From GCA-2731375 sp964631725 (lineage in GTDB: Bacteria > Pseudomonadota > Alphaproteobacteria > GCA-2731375): a stretch of DNA of 64,000 bases. Under the pieces are notes generated by a model. It saw nothing but the letters and a program-made list of their open reading frames with translations. It searched no databases and was not told the origin of the DNA. Each line of letters opens with the position of its first letter. The stretch's first letter is position 1. The translations under genes and the position numbers were made by a program. The stretch is from contig CAZVYX010000016.1 in the NCBI GenBank assembly GCA_964631725.1, forward strand, positions 1-64,000. Reading direction: 5' to 3'. Of this stretch, positions 54,123 to 62,074 are shown in pieces.

Positions 54123-56291
54123 CTACTGGCTCTTGGTCTCGCGTGACGCTTGCCCAAATAGCGCATCCCCCTTGGCAATGCGCCGTGGCTGGCGGATGCC
54201 GATGCGTTCACGCTGCATCAGGGCAAGGAATTTGTCCTTAAGTGTTGTTGTCACAACCCTCGCGTCGCTGGGACTGCTGATGATGATCGGGCGGATCAGC
54301 ACCACGAGTTCGGTGCGTCTGGTTGCCTTGGCGTTGCTGCCGAACATGGCGCCGATCACCGGTAGTTCGTGAAGCAGCGGAAGCCCGCTCCTGCCGTCCG
54401 ACGCCGTTTCGCGGATCAGGCCGCCCAGCATGACCGTCTCGCCGCTCGCGATCGTCACGGTGCTGAGCAGGCTCCGGTTCTGGATCGTCGGCGAGTCGAT
54501 GGTCGATGTGGTGGTACCGGTAACGTCGCTGACTTTCTGGACGATGTCCATCGATACCATGCCGGAGGCATTGATGCGTGGCTTTACCTCCAGGCTAACA
54601 CCGGTCTGGCGGTATTCGACGGTATTCACGATTAACGGACTATCGGTGACGGCGCTGGTTGTGTTCTGGGTGATGATCGGCACCTCATCACCGACATTCA
54701 GGTTGGCCACCTTATTGTTGACCACCAGAATATTCGGCGAGGAAATAACGTTTACTTCTGTCAGTTCCGACAGGGCGTCGATGACCAGCTTGGTACGGGT
54801 GAGGCTGTTCAGGATGAAGTTGAATCCCGGCACGATCGGTGACGCCACGGGATCGACGATCGAGCCGCCGGCAGCCGCCGTCTGTGTGCCACGGGTCAGG
54901 GTGAAAAGGCCTTCGTCGGTGATGTTCAGACCACCGTTCGAGACTGCATACTGGATGCCGTAGCGTAGCTGATCGCGTAGATTAACCTCGAAAACGCTGG
55001 TCTCAATCATCACCTGCAGGGGCGGAATGTCGAGTTGCGCCAGCAGATCCTCGATCATGCGAAACCGTTCCGGCACGGCCGAAATCAGGAGGGCGTTACG
55101 CTCGGCATCGACGGCGATGGTCGGGTTATCATCGCCGGCCCGCGGCGGCGCGGTCGGAGCGTCACCTCCCCCGGCGCTGGCATTTGCGATGGGGCTGGCA
55201 CCGCTGGCCGGGGTCGAAGTACCGACGATCTCACGCAACGCCGCGGCAATATTCTGTGCCTCACCGTATTGAACGTAGTAGACGAACAATCGCCTTTCGG
55301 TTGGACTCAGGTTGCGGTCGAGGCGATAGATCCAATTACGCGCCTCCTCGATGTGGGCGAAATTGCGCGACAGCACCATGATGGCATTGATCCGGTCAAT
55401 GGGGATGAACTCGGTGGCGATGCGGGCGCCCGGCGTACGTCCGGATGCACCAAAGATGGCATTGAGCTCCTTAAGTACATTGCGTGCATCGGCGTTTTGC
55501 AGACCCAGCAACAGCACGTGTTTGCCGGCCATTTGATCAACATCGAAGATGTCGACGGTGTCGCGGGCAAGCTGCAGCGTCGGCCCGTCACCTGCAATCA
55601 GAATGACGTTGCGTTTGGTGTCGCTGTAAGCGATCGCACGCTCGGGCAGCAATGGCGTGAGGATCTTGGCCATCTCCTCGGCGGCAACGAACCGCATCGG
55701 GAAGGCGACAAAGGCGGCCGTGCCCTTTGTCTTATCGGCAGTCGCCGCCCTGCCGCCCAAGCGGTTCGGAGCGCCGGTATCGCGGGAGACCCGGTAGACG
55801 CCCTGGTACATGACGAGCCGAGCGCCAACCGACTTCAAAACCCCTTCGAAGATTGGCAGAACATCGGCGCGACGGACCTGCCGGTTGGTAGACAGGGTGA
55901 TAGTGCCGCTGACGCCCGGGTCGACAAAGAAATTGTGCCCCAACACCTCGCCAATGACGAAGCGGGTGACTTCCCGGACGTCGGCATTGCGGAAATTTAG
56001 AGTGATGTCGGCCGGACCGTCATCCGGGCGTTGCTGCCGGGCTGGCGGCTGCTTGCCCCTGTAAATCTCGTCAATTCGCGGCTGGCCTTTCGACGCCAGC
56101 TGCACGCCCGCCGGTTGCTGTGTCGCCCCCGGAACCGGGGTCATCGGTGGCGTTGCAGTCAAGGCTTGCGGCGTTGCGGAGACGGCCGGGGCGCTGGCAT
56201 CGGGTGGTAGCTGCGATGGCTCCCTGACCGGCCGCGCGGTACAGCACGTCACAACGATTGCGATTGACAGCACCAAGAGTCTCGTAATCAC
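54123..56291 (-). CDS. gspD: T2SS secretin GspD
   Basis: Outer-membrane secretin, 722 residues. The N-terminus MITRLLVLSIAIVVTCCTAR is a signal peptide with two cysteines that might be a lipobox. N-domains follow (ITLNFRNADVREVTRFVIGE opens N0), and then N1-N3 repeats (for example QLARDTVDIFDVDQMAGKHV). The secretin core has VPIITQNTTSAV and VEYRQTGVSLEVKPRINASG, ending with GETVMLGGLIRE and GLPLLHELPVIGAMFG. It is the last gene of the minus-strand operon and is convergent with the PPC gene (48 bases apart). No pilotin is seen. Confidence 0.93.
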   Translation of the reverse strand: MITRLLVLSIAIVVTCCTARPVREPSQLPPDASAPAVSATPQALTATPPMTPVPGATQQPAGVQLASKGQPRIDEIYRGKQPPARQQRPDDGPADITLNFRNADVREVTRFVIGEVLGHNFFVDPGVSGTITLSTNRQVRRADVLPIFEGVLKSVGARLVMYQGVYRVSRDTGAPNRLGGRAATADKTKGTAAFVAFPMRFVAAEEMAKILTPLLPERAIAYSDTKRNVILIAGDGPTLQLARDTVDIFDVDQMAGKHVLLLGLQNADARNVLKELNAIFGASGRTPGARIATEFIPIDRINAIMVLSRNFAHIEEARNWIYRLDRNLSPTERRLFVYYVQYGEAQNIAAALREIVGTSTPASGASPIANASAGGGDAPTAPPRAGDDNPTIAVDAERNALLISAVPERFRMIEDLLAQLDIPPLQVMIETSVFEVNLRDQLRYGIQYAVSNGGLNITDEGLFTLTRGTQTAAAGGSIVDPVASPIVPGFNFILNSLTRTKLVIDALSELTEVNVISSPNILVVNNKVANLNVGDEVPIITQNTTSAVTDSPLIVNTVEYRQTGVSLEVKPRINASGMVSMDIVQKVSDVTGTTTSTIDSPTIQNRSLLSTVTIASGETVMLGGLIRETASDGRSGLPLLHELPVIGAMFGSNAKATRRTELVVLIRPIIISSPSDARVVTTTLKDKFLALMQRERIGIRQPRRIAKGDALFGQASRETKSQ

Positions 56292-56311
56292 GCGGCCCTT
56301 CCATCGAATTT

Positions 56312-56342
56312 AGAGCGCTTCAGCGGTAATCGGAAATGCTCT
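56312..56342. repeat. Short inverted repeat between gspD and the GspN/C-like gene (copy C)
   Basis: AGAGCGCTTC and GGAAATGCTCT form a symmetrical imperfect hairpin (AGAGC-nn-TTC / GAA-nn-GCTCT). Its AGAGC/GCTCT ends are like those of the larger repeats at 6966-7005 and 61294-61359, but the rest differs, so membership of the same family is uncertain. It sits inside an operon, between two genes 110 bases apart. Confidence 0.4.
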
Positions 56343-56401
56343 GATTTGTGCAATTTGATAGCCTAGGTGCTATCGCGGCGGGGTTCAATGGACAAAGAGG
56401 C

Positions 56402-56902
56402 CTAGTTGCCACGGACATTCGCTTTGCCGGGATACGGCGTAAGGGCATGTTCCAGCCGTTCGTCGGCGCGGGACAAAACCAGGCGGCGTGGCGAGATGGA
56501 AAGCATGCGCCAGCCGTCCAGATCGCCCCCCTCCTCAACCGTGATGTGCCGGCCGTTGGCGTCGACCAGCAGCGCGAGGCGCTGCTTTGCGGTGACGACG
56601 ACGCCGCTCAACCGGTAGCGGCCCAACAGCATGCGATCGTCGCCGGCGGACGGTAGTGCGGCGGAGGGACGGCGCCGGCTGGCATTGAACAGTGGCCGTT
56701 CGATTACCGCGGAGAAAGTCTCACGCAGCGGCGGCGAGATAAGTCGGCTCAACGGCGAGCCGAAGGTGGCATCTTGAGGCTGCACGACTGGCGACGGCTC
56801 CGGCAACCAGCGATCGAACGGCAGCAGCCATGGCGCCGCCGCCAGAAGCAGCAGAGCGGCGACCGCCGCCGCAACCGTGGTGTTGCTGGCGCGTGCCGTC
56901 AT
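56402..56902 (-). CDS. GspN/GspC-like T2SS component
   Basis: A 166-residue bitopic inner-membrane protein. The N-terminal helix is AAAVAALLLLAAAPWLL, and a small periplasmic domain follows: FSAVIERPLFNASRRRPSAA, LLGRYRLSGVVVTAKQRLAL, and ITVEEGGDLDGWRMLSISPR. This is the type seen in the homology region of GspC and in short GspN-like proteins. No PDZ domain is present. As no other gspC is visible, it may fill the GspC link between platform and secretin. The start overlaps gspM by ATGA. Confidence 0.7.
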   Translation of the reverse strand: MTARASNTTVAAAVAALLLLAAAPWLLPFDRWLPEPSPVVQPQDATFGSPLSRLISPPLRETFSAVIERPLFNASRRRPSAALPSAGDDRMLLGRYRLSGVVVTAKQRLALLVDANGRHITVEEGGDLDGWRMLSISPRRLVLSRADERLEHALTPYPGKANVRGN

Positions 56903-57462
56903 GGGCTTGCCCGTTGCTGGAGCGCGACAACGTCGAGGTCGACCGACAGCCGGCGATCGCTGCCGATGCTCCGGCTTCCCAACGCACGGACGCGCAGGCG
57001 TTCGACCGCAATCAGCGGCAAACCGAACTCCAGATTGTGGAGGAGCTTCTGCAAACCGGAAATATCGACCCTGAGATCGGCGTGTAGCGAGATGCGCCGA
57101 TAGCCCTGTTCGGCGCTGGTCGGTAACACCTCCAGGCTGGCCAGCTCCGCCGAAGCGGCACGCAACGCCGCGCTGAGATGCCGCTGCAGGCTGGCTTGGG
57201 CTTCGCCCTCGCTGCCTGGGGCAAGGATTGCCGCGGCACCGTCGGCACGGTTCAGCAGCTCGGCCATGTGCTGGTGCCGCGCCGCCTGCCGCGCCGCCGC
57301 TTCGCCGACCTGCCGACGATAATCGCGGGCCTCATCCAGGGCCGCGAAACCATTCCGGTAGGCCAGCGTCAGCAGCAGAACCACCAACAATAGGGCAATA
57401 CCCGCTCCGGCGTACCTGCCCAGCCGAACCAGGGTGGCTTTTTGCTCCGCCGTACCCGCCAC
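56899..57462 (-). CDS. gspM: T2SS protein GspM-like
   Basis: A 187-residue inner-membrane protein. It has one N-terminal helix (GAGIALLLVVLLLTLAYRNG), a coiled-coil stretch, and a ferredoxin-like periplasmic domain (YRRISLHADLRVDISGLQKL followed by LHNLEFGLPLIAVERLRV), fitting the GspM/PilO-type T2SSM_b form. It lies between gspL and the GspN/C-like gene, with 15 bases from the gspL stop. GspM stabilises GspL on the inner membrane. Confidence 0.82.
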   Translation of the reverse strand: MAGTAEQKATLVRLGRYAGAGIALLLVVLLLTLAYRNGFAALDEARDYRRQVGEAAARQAARHQHMAELLNRADGAAAILAPGSEGEAQASLQRHLSAALRAASAELASLEVLPTSAEQGYRRISLHADLRVDISGLQKLLHNLEFGLPLIAVERLRVRALGSRSIGSDRRLSVDLDVVALQQRASP

Positions 57463-57477
57463 GACCCGCCGCCGCCG

Positions 57478-58530
57478 CTAGCGGCCCACTCTCGCCAGGT
57501 TGAAGACGAAGCGTTCGTTGTCGTTGCCTTGGTTGCGCACCACTGGTGCGGCGTAGGTCACCGCACTGAAGCCAGGCGAGGCCTCCAGTAGCTGCACCAA
57601 GCGCACGTTGCTGTCGCTAATGCCTTCGATCACAACGTCACGGCCGTCGATGGTCAGGGCGGTGAGCCAGGTACCGTCAGGCAGGGTAGCCGACAGCCGG
57701 TTCAGCGTGTCGATCGCCTCGGGGTGGCGGCGCAGGTCGACCAAGGATTTGAACAGGTTGCCTTGCGCCGCTTGGCCGTCGGCGGTGCCGCTCGCCAGCA
57801 ACTCGCCGCGTAATTCGTTCGTCGCGTCAGTGATCGCCCCGGCGCGATGCTGCAGCCAGAGTGGCGGCGAGATCAGCGCCGCCACGAGGGCCGTCAACAG
57901 GGCAAAGCGGTGCCACCGGTACGGTCCTGTCCGCGACCTTGTCAGGTCGTCCGGCAAATCCAGGGCGACCCCGTTCCCACCGAGATCCGCGGTCAGCCGC
58001 ACAACATTCAGGTTGTGCGCCCATAGGCCCGCCAGCAGCGGCCGCAGCGCCTGGCGCTGGGTAATCATCACCTGCGCCGTTATCTCTCTCGTATCGCCGG
58101 GGATCGTCTCGAAGCGCCAACCGTAGGTGACATCGTCGGCGCGAAACGGCGTATGACGCTCGATCTCAAAGCCGATCGCACCCTTGAGGTCGGACTGCGG
58201 CGTGGTCCGCGGCAACCGGAAGTCGCGCCGCAGCAGCCGGTCCTCGTCCAGGTGCAACGCAACCGGTAGGCTATCTTGGGCAGTCAACCGGGCAAGCGCC
58301 TCGTCGCCTTCAATGACCCGTGCCTCGCCCGTGGAATTGAATTGCAGGCGGGCCAGCGGCGCCGATTTCAGCCGCTCGCTGACCACCGCGATATCGCCCT
58401 CCAGGTTGACCAGGATGCGTGGTGGCGACAAGGCATCGAGATTGCCCAACAGACCGCCCAACCAGTTTTGCCACTTGTTGCCGCCGCTCGGTAGAGAGGG
58501 TGTCGATGCCACTAAAATGCCCTTTAGCAT
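57478..58530 (-). CDS. gspL: T2SS protein GspL-like (PilM/PilN type)
   Basis: A 350-residue protein with a cytoplasmic actin-like part (about 1-200; ILVNLEGDIAVVSERLKSAP, and IGFEIERHTPFRADDVTYGW followed by RFE, a PilM-like motif). A membrane helix at about 215-235 (FALLTALVAALISPPLWLQH) follows, and then a PilN-like periplasmic domain ending FVFNLARVGR. First gene of the minus-strand T2SS operon gspL-M-N/C-D. The 269 bases between it and copA hold its promoter, but I see no clear motif there. Confidence 0.82.
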   Translation of the reverse strand: MLKGILVASTPSLPSGGNKWQNWLGGLLGNLDALSPPRILVNLEGDIAVVSERLKSAPLARLQFNSTGEARVIEGDEALARLTAQDSLPVALHLDEDRLLRRDFRLPRTTPQSDLKGAIGFEIERHTPFRADDVTYGWRFETIPGDTREITAQVMITQRQALRPLLAGLWAHNLNVVRLTADLGGNGVALDLPDDLTRSRTGPYRWHRFALLTALVAALISPPLWLQHRAGAITDATNELRGELLASGTADGQAAQGNLFKSLVDLRRHPEAIDTLNRLSATLPDGTWLTALTIDGRDVVIEGISDSNVRLVQLLEASPGFSAVTYAAPVVRNQGNDNERFVFNLARVGR

Positions 58531-58799
58531 TGTGCGACAATGCCACGAAGAGGGCAGGCCGCATCCCCTTCACAACTTAAGCTACATTGTCCGACCGGCG
58601 CAAGACCGCTCGACGAAGCGCTTCGGTCCGGCCGGCTGCTTCCACTGGATTGACCAGCGGGCTGGGGTGCCAGGCAGCCCCGAGGCATCATGGGGCGGTG
58701 CCGGCAGACGGCCATTCGGCAAGCGTTCCCGCTAATTTGGCTCGCCTCGAGACTGGTACCATGGCAATCGGCGCGATGTTCCGCATGTACCCGGCCCTG

Positions 58800-61247
58800 T
58801 CATAGCCGTGTCGCGCGAAGCCGCAGGGCGTTGGAGATTACCGAGACCGAGCTCAAACTCATCGCCGCCGCCGCGATGATCGGGCTTAGCAACAGGCCGA
58901 AGAACGGATACAACACGCCCGCCGCCAGCGGTACGCCAAGGGCGTTGTAGAAAAAGGCAAAGAAAAGATTTTGCCGGATGTTTCCCATGGTCGCCCGGCT
59001 GATCCGCCGGGCCCGTACGATGCCGTTAAGATCGCCCTTCACCAGGGTGACGCCGGCGCTCTCGATCGCCACGTCGGTGCCGGTGCCCATGGCGATGCCG
59101 ATATCGGCCTGGGCCAAGGCCGGGGCGTCATTGACGCCATCGCCGGCCATCGCCACCACGTGGCCTTCATCCTGCAGACGGCGTACCGCCGCGCTCTTTT
59201 GGTCGGGCAGGACATCGGCGACGATCTCGTCGATATCAAGCTGTTTCGCCACCGCCTCCGCCGTGGTCCGGTTATCGCCGGTCAGCATCACGATCCGCAG
59301 GCCCTCGGCATGCAGGGCCTGTATCGCACCCGGCGTGGTCTCCTTGATGGGGTCGGCCACGGCGATCAGGCCGGCGGCGGTGCCGTCAATGGCGGCGAAC
59401 ATGGCGGTCGCGCCCTGGCCGCGCAATTCATCCGCCGGCAGAGCAGAAATATCCGCGCCCTGTTTGGCCATCATGGCGGCGTTGCCGAATGCCACCGCGC
59501 GGCCATTCACATCACCCGCGACGCCCTTGCCGATGGCCGCCTGGAAGCCTGTCGGTTCGGCCAGTTCAATACCGCGTGCCTGGGCGCCGGCGACGACCGC
59601 CGCCGCCAACGGATGCTCACTGGCCCGCTCCAGGCTGGCGACCATGGCCAGGACTTCGTTCTCCTTGAAGCCCGGCGCGGCGACCACCTCGGTCAGGGCC
59701 GGCTTTCCAAGGGTCAAGGTGCCGGTCTTGTCGACGATCAGCGTATCGACCTTCTCGAAACGCTCAAGCGCCTCGGCGCTCTTGATCAAGACCCCGGTTT
59801 GGGCGGCCCGTCCGGTGCCGACCATGATCGACATCGGCGTCGCCAGGCCCAGGGCACAGGGACAGGCGATGATCAGCACCGAGACGGCGGCGAGCAGGCC
59901 GTATGCCAGGGGCGGTGTCGGTCCCCAGATAGCCCAGGCAATGAAGGCGGCGACGGCGCAGGAGACCACGGTGGGGACAAAGTATCCGGCCACGGTATCG
60001 GCGATGCGTTGGATCGGCGCCCGGCTGCGTTGCGCCTCCGCCACCATCTGCACGATGCGGGCCAGCATGGTCTCCGCACCGACCTTGTCGGCGCGCATGA
60101 CCAATGCGCCGGTGCCGTTGAGGGTGCCACCGATGACGCCATCGCCGCTCAGTTTTTCCACCGGAATGGACTCGCCGGTAATCATCGATTCATCGACGGC
60201 GCTGTGACCGTCGATAATCTCGCCGTCCACCGGAATGCCTTCGCCGGGGCGGACCCGCAACCTATCGCCCATATGCACCTCGGAGAGAGCGATTTCCTCT
60301 TCCCCGCCGTCTTCCAGCAGACGCCGCGCCGTCTTCGGCGCCAAGTCCAGCAAGGCGCGCAAGGCGCCGGAAGTGCGCTCGCGGGCGCGCAGCTCCATGA
60401 CCTGCCCCAGAAGCACCAGGGTGATGATCACCGCCGCCGCCTCCAGATAAATCGCGACCCGTCCGCCGGCATCGCGGAAGCCTTCCGGGAAGACGCCGGG
60501 CAGCAACACGGCGATGATGCTGTAGCCATAGGCGGCGCCGGTGCCGATGGCGATCAGCGTGAACATGTTCAGCTTCATGGTCAGCAGCGATGTCCAGCCG
60601 CGCTGGAAGAACGGCCAGCCGGCCCAAAGAACCACCGGGCTGGCCAGGACAAGCTGGACCCAAGGGTTCCACCAACCGCCAACAACACTGCTCAGACCCG
60701 GTATCATCTCGCCCATGGCCAGGATCAATACCGGCAAGGTTAGCGCGCCGCCGATCCAGAAGCGGTGGGTCATGTCGATCAGTTCCGGGTTTGCTTCGGC
60801 CTCGACCGTCACTGTCACCGCCTCCAGCGCCATGCCGCAAATCGGGCAATCGCCCGGCGCGTCCTCGACCACCTCCGGGTGCATGGGGCAGGTGTACTTG
60901 GTCGCCGTGGCGCCGATGACCATGTCGGCCTCCAGCGCCATGCCGCATTCCGGACAGCTGGCCGGCGTGGCGCTCCACACGCCGGGGCACATGGGACAGA
61001 TGTAGCCATCCCGATCGGACGTGCCGGTTGATGTGCTCGTTTTTTCGGCGGCTTTGGCGGTGCCGTCGAGATAGCCGCTCGGGTCATTCTCGAACTTGGC
61101 GGCGCAGCCCGGGCAGCAGAAATGATAGGTCTCGCCCTCATGGGTAACCGTCGGCTTGCCCGCTGACCCATCAACCGTCATGCCGCAAACAGGGTCGATG
61201 GCCGGCTCGACAGTCCGCTCACCGGAAGCCGCTTGAATTTCCGCCAT
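58800..61247 (-). CDS. copA: Copper-transporting P-type ATPase with YHS and heavy-metal-binding N-terminus
   Basis: P1B-type ATPase that exports copper (or silver) from the cytoplasm, 815 residues. The N-terminus has a YHS domain (DPVCGMTVDGSAGKPTVTHE, then HFCCPGCAAKF). Two short heavy-metal-binding domains follow, the first with CPMC and the second with the usual CPMH (KYTCPMHPEVVEDAPGDCPI). No ferredoxin-like HMA domain is present. The core has the transport motif ACPCALGLATP, phosphorylation DKTGTLTLGK, TGES, SEHPLAAAVV and GDGVNDAPALAQAD. A CueR-type promoter lies upstream. Confidence 0.95.
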   Translation of the reverse strand: MAEIQAASGERTVEPAIDPVCGMTVDGSAGKPTVTHEGETYHFCCPGCAAKFENDPSGYLDGTAKAAEKTSTSTGTSDRDGYICPMCPGVWSATPASCPECGMALEADMVIGATATKYTCPMHPEVVEDAPGDCPICGMALEAVTVTVEAEANPELIDMTHRFWIGGALTLPVLILAMGEMIPGLSSVVGGWWNPWVQLVLASPVVLWAGWPFFQRGWTSLLTMKLNMFTLIAIGTGAAYGYSIIAVLLPGVFPEGFRDAGGRVAIYLEAAAVIITLVLLGQVMELRARERTSGALRALLDLAPKTARRLLEDGGEEEIALSEVHMGDRLRVRPGEGIPVDGEIIDGHSAVDESMITGESIPVEKLSGDGVIGGTLNGTGALVMRADKVGAETMLARIVQMVAEAQRSRAPIQRIADTVAGYFVPTVVSCAVAAFIAWAIWGPTPPLAYGLLAAVSVLIIACPCALGLATPMSIMVGTGRAAQTGVLIKSAEALERFEKVDTLIVDKTGTLTLGKPALTEVVAAPGFKENEVLAMVASLERASEHPLAAAVVAGAQARGIELAEPTGFQAAIGKGVAGDVNGRAVAFGNAAMMAKQGADISALPADELRGQGATAMFAAIDGTAAGLIAVADPIKETTPGAIQALHAEGLRIVMLTGDNRTTAEAVAKQLDIDEIVADVLPDQKSAAVRRLQDEGHVVAMAGDGVNDAPALAQADIGIAMGTGTDVAIESAGVTLVKGDLNGIVRARRISRATMGNIRQNLFFAFFYNALGVPLAAGVLYPFFGLLLSPIIAAAAMSLSSVSVISNALRLRATRL

Positions 61248-61293
61248 GGTTTACTCCCAGAGCCTATTTCATCGAAATGTGCTCAGTTTCTAA

Positions 61294-61359
61294 AGAATAG
61301 AGCAATTGAACCAATCACTTAGGTCGCGTACGCGACACCAACCGATTGAAAATTGCTCT
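61294..61359. repeat. Intergenic palindromic element (copy B) in the copA leader
   Basis: A 66-base hairpin with outer arms AGAATAGAGCAATTGA and TTGAAAATTGCTCT. The inner GTCGCGTACGCGAC is a perfect 14-base palindrome (61323-61336). The outer arms match the copy at 6961-7005. It lies between the copA start (61247) and the copA promoter, so it should be transcribed in the copA leader. Confidence 0.65.
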
Positions 61360-61403
61360 GGCAACAGTTTTCCAGGCATTCCCACCCAGAACCATCTACT
61401 CTT

Positions 61404-61434
61404 AACATGGGGTTTCCAGTCACTGGAATGTCAA
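61404..61434 (-). promoter_or_regulatory. MerR/CueR-type promoter and operator of copA
   Basis: On the minus strand a -35 TTGACA (61434-61429) and a -10 CATGTT (61409-61404) are separated by 19 bases, the stretched spacer typical of MerR-family promoters. The spacer contains the perfect palindrome TTCCAGTGACTGGAA (61414-61428), which matches the CueR/HmrR operator pattern. It reads toward copA. Confidence 0.82.
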
Positions 61435-61538
61435 GGTGGAACTTGCTAAGCTATGCCAAGTAAGCGCCGCAGCCACGAACCTGCGTTCGGTTGGTGGTGA
61501 AAGGCCACTTCGCGCATGGGACCAAGGGAGAACCGGCC

Positions 61539-61961
61539 ATGAATATCGGAGACGCGGCAAAAGCCACGGGTCTGCCGCCGAAGACCATTCGTTATTACGA
61601 GGACATCAAGCTTGTCATCGCCGACCGCTTGGAAAATGGTTATCGCACCTATTCGGATGCCCATATCCACAAGCTGCGGTTCGTGCAAAGGGCACGCGGT
61701 TTGGGTTTCTCGATCGATGATTGCCGGGCCCTGCTGTCCCTTTATGAAGATCGGAACCGGGCCAGCGCGGAGGTGAAGGGCATCGCCAGGAAACATCTGC
61801 GGGACATCGAAGCAAAGATAAGCGAGTTGCAGAATTTGCAGGAGACGTTGTCCCATCTCGTCGCGCATTGTGCCGGCGATCATCGCCCCGACTGCCCAAT
61901 CATTGATGATCTTGCCGGGGAATTCCAAGGAATGCCAAGGGATGATGTGAAGCTGCACTGA
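61539..61961 (+). CDS. Copper-responsive MerR-family regulator (CueR/HmrR type)
   Basis: A 140-residue transcription activator. The N-terminal MerR helix-turn-helix is MNIGDAAKATGLPPKTIRYY. The dimerisation helix and then the copper-binding loop CAGDHRPDC (seven residues between the cysteines) fit CueR/HmrR, which senses Cu(I), Ag(I) or Au(I). The start at 61539 gives the exact MerR N-terminus; the open frame upstream is not part of it. It is divergent from copA and probably controls the promoter at 61404-61434. Confidence 0.92.
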   Translation: MNIGDAAKATGLPPKTIRYYEDIKLVIADRLENGYRTYSDAHIHKLRFVQRARGLGFSIDDCRALLSLYEDRNRASAEVKGIARKHLRDIEAKISELQNLQETLSHLVAHCAGDHRPDCPIIDDLAGEFQGMPRDDVKLH

Positions 61962-61996
61962 TCTGCGCCGAAGATCCAACGGCATAGAGGAGCCCC

Positions 61997-62074
61997 ATGA
62001 ATATTGGAGGCGCCGCCGATCCAGCGGGTTTGTCAGCAAAGGCCATTTATGTTGCTGGAAAGATTTATGAAGAT
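61997..62074 (+). pseudogene. Fragment resembling a MerR N-terminus (remnant)
   Basis: From the ATG at 61997 the frame reads MNIGGAADPAGLSAKAIYVA then GKIYED, which aligns with the helix-turn-helix start of MerR regulators (compare MNIGDAAKATGLPPKTIRYY of the gene just upstream). A ribosome site (GAGGAG) precedes it. The frame then loses similarity and runs into the next gene. It may be a decayed duplicate of the regulator. Confidence 0.45.

Noticed and set aside
58531..58799. Possible right attachment site for a tRNA-Phe island
   Set aside because: I looked for a copy of the tRNA 3' end in this gap and found none; TGCCAGGCAGCCCCGAGG is not a match.
58971..60743. 590-codon plus-strand open frame across copA
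   Set aside because: Antisense to a fully conserved P-type ATPase; shadow frame rich in His/Gly/Asp/Arg.
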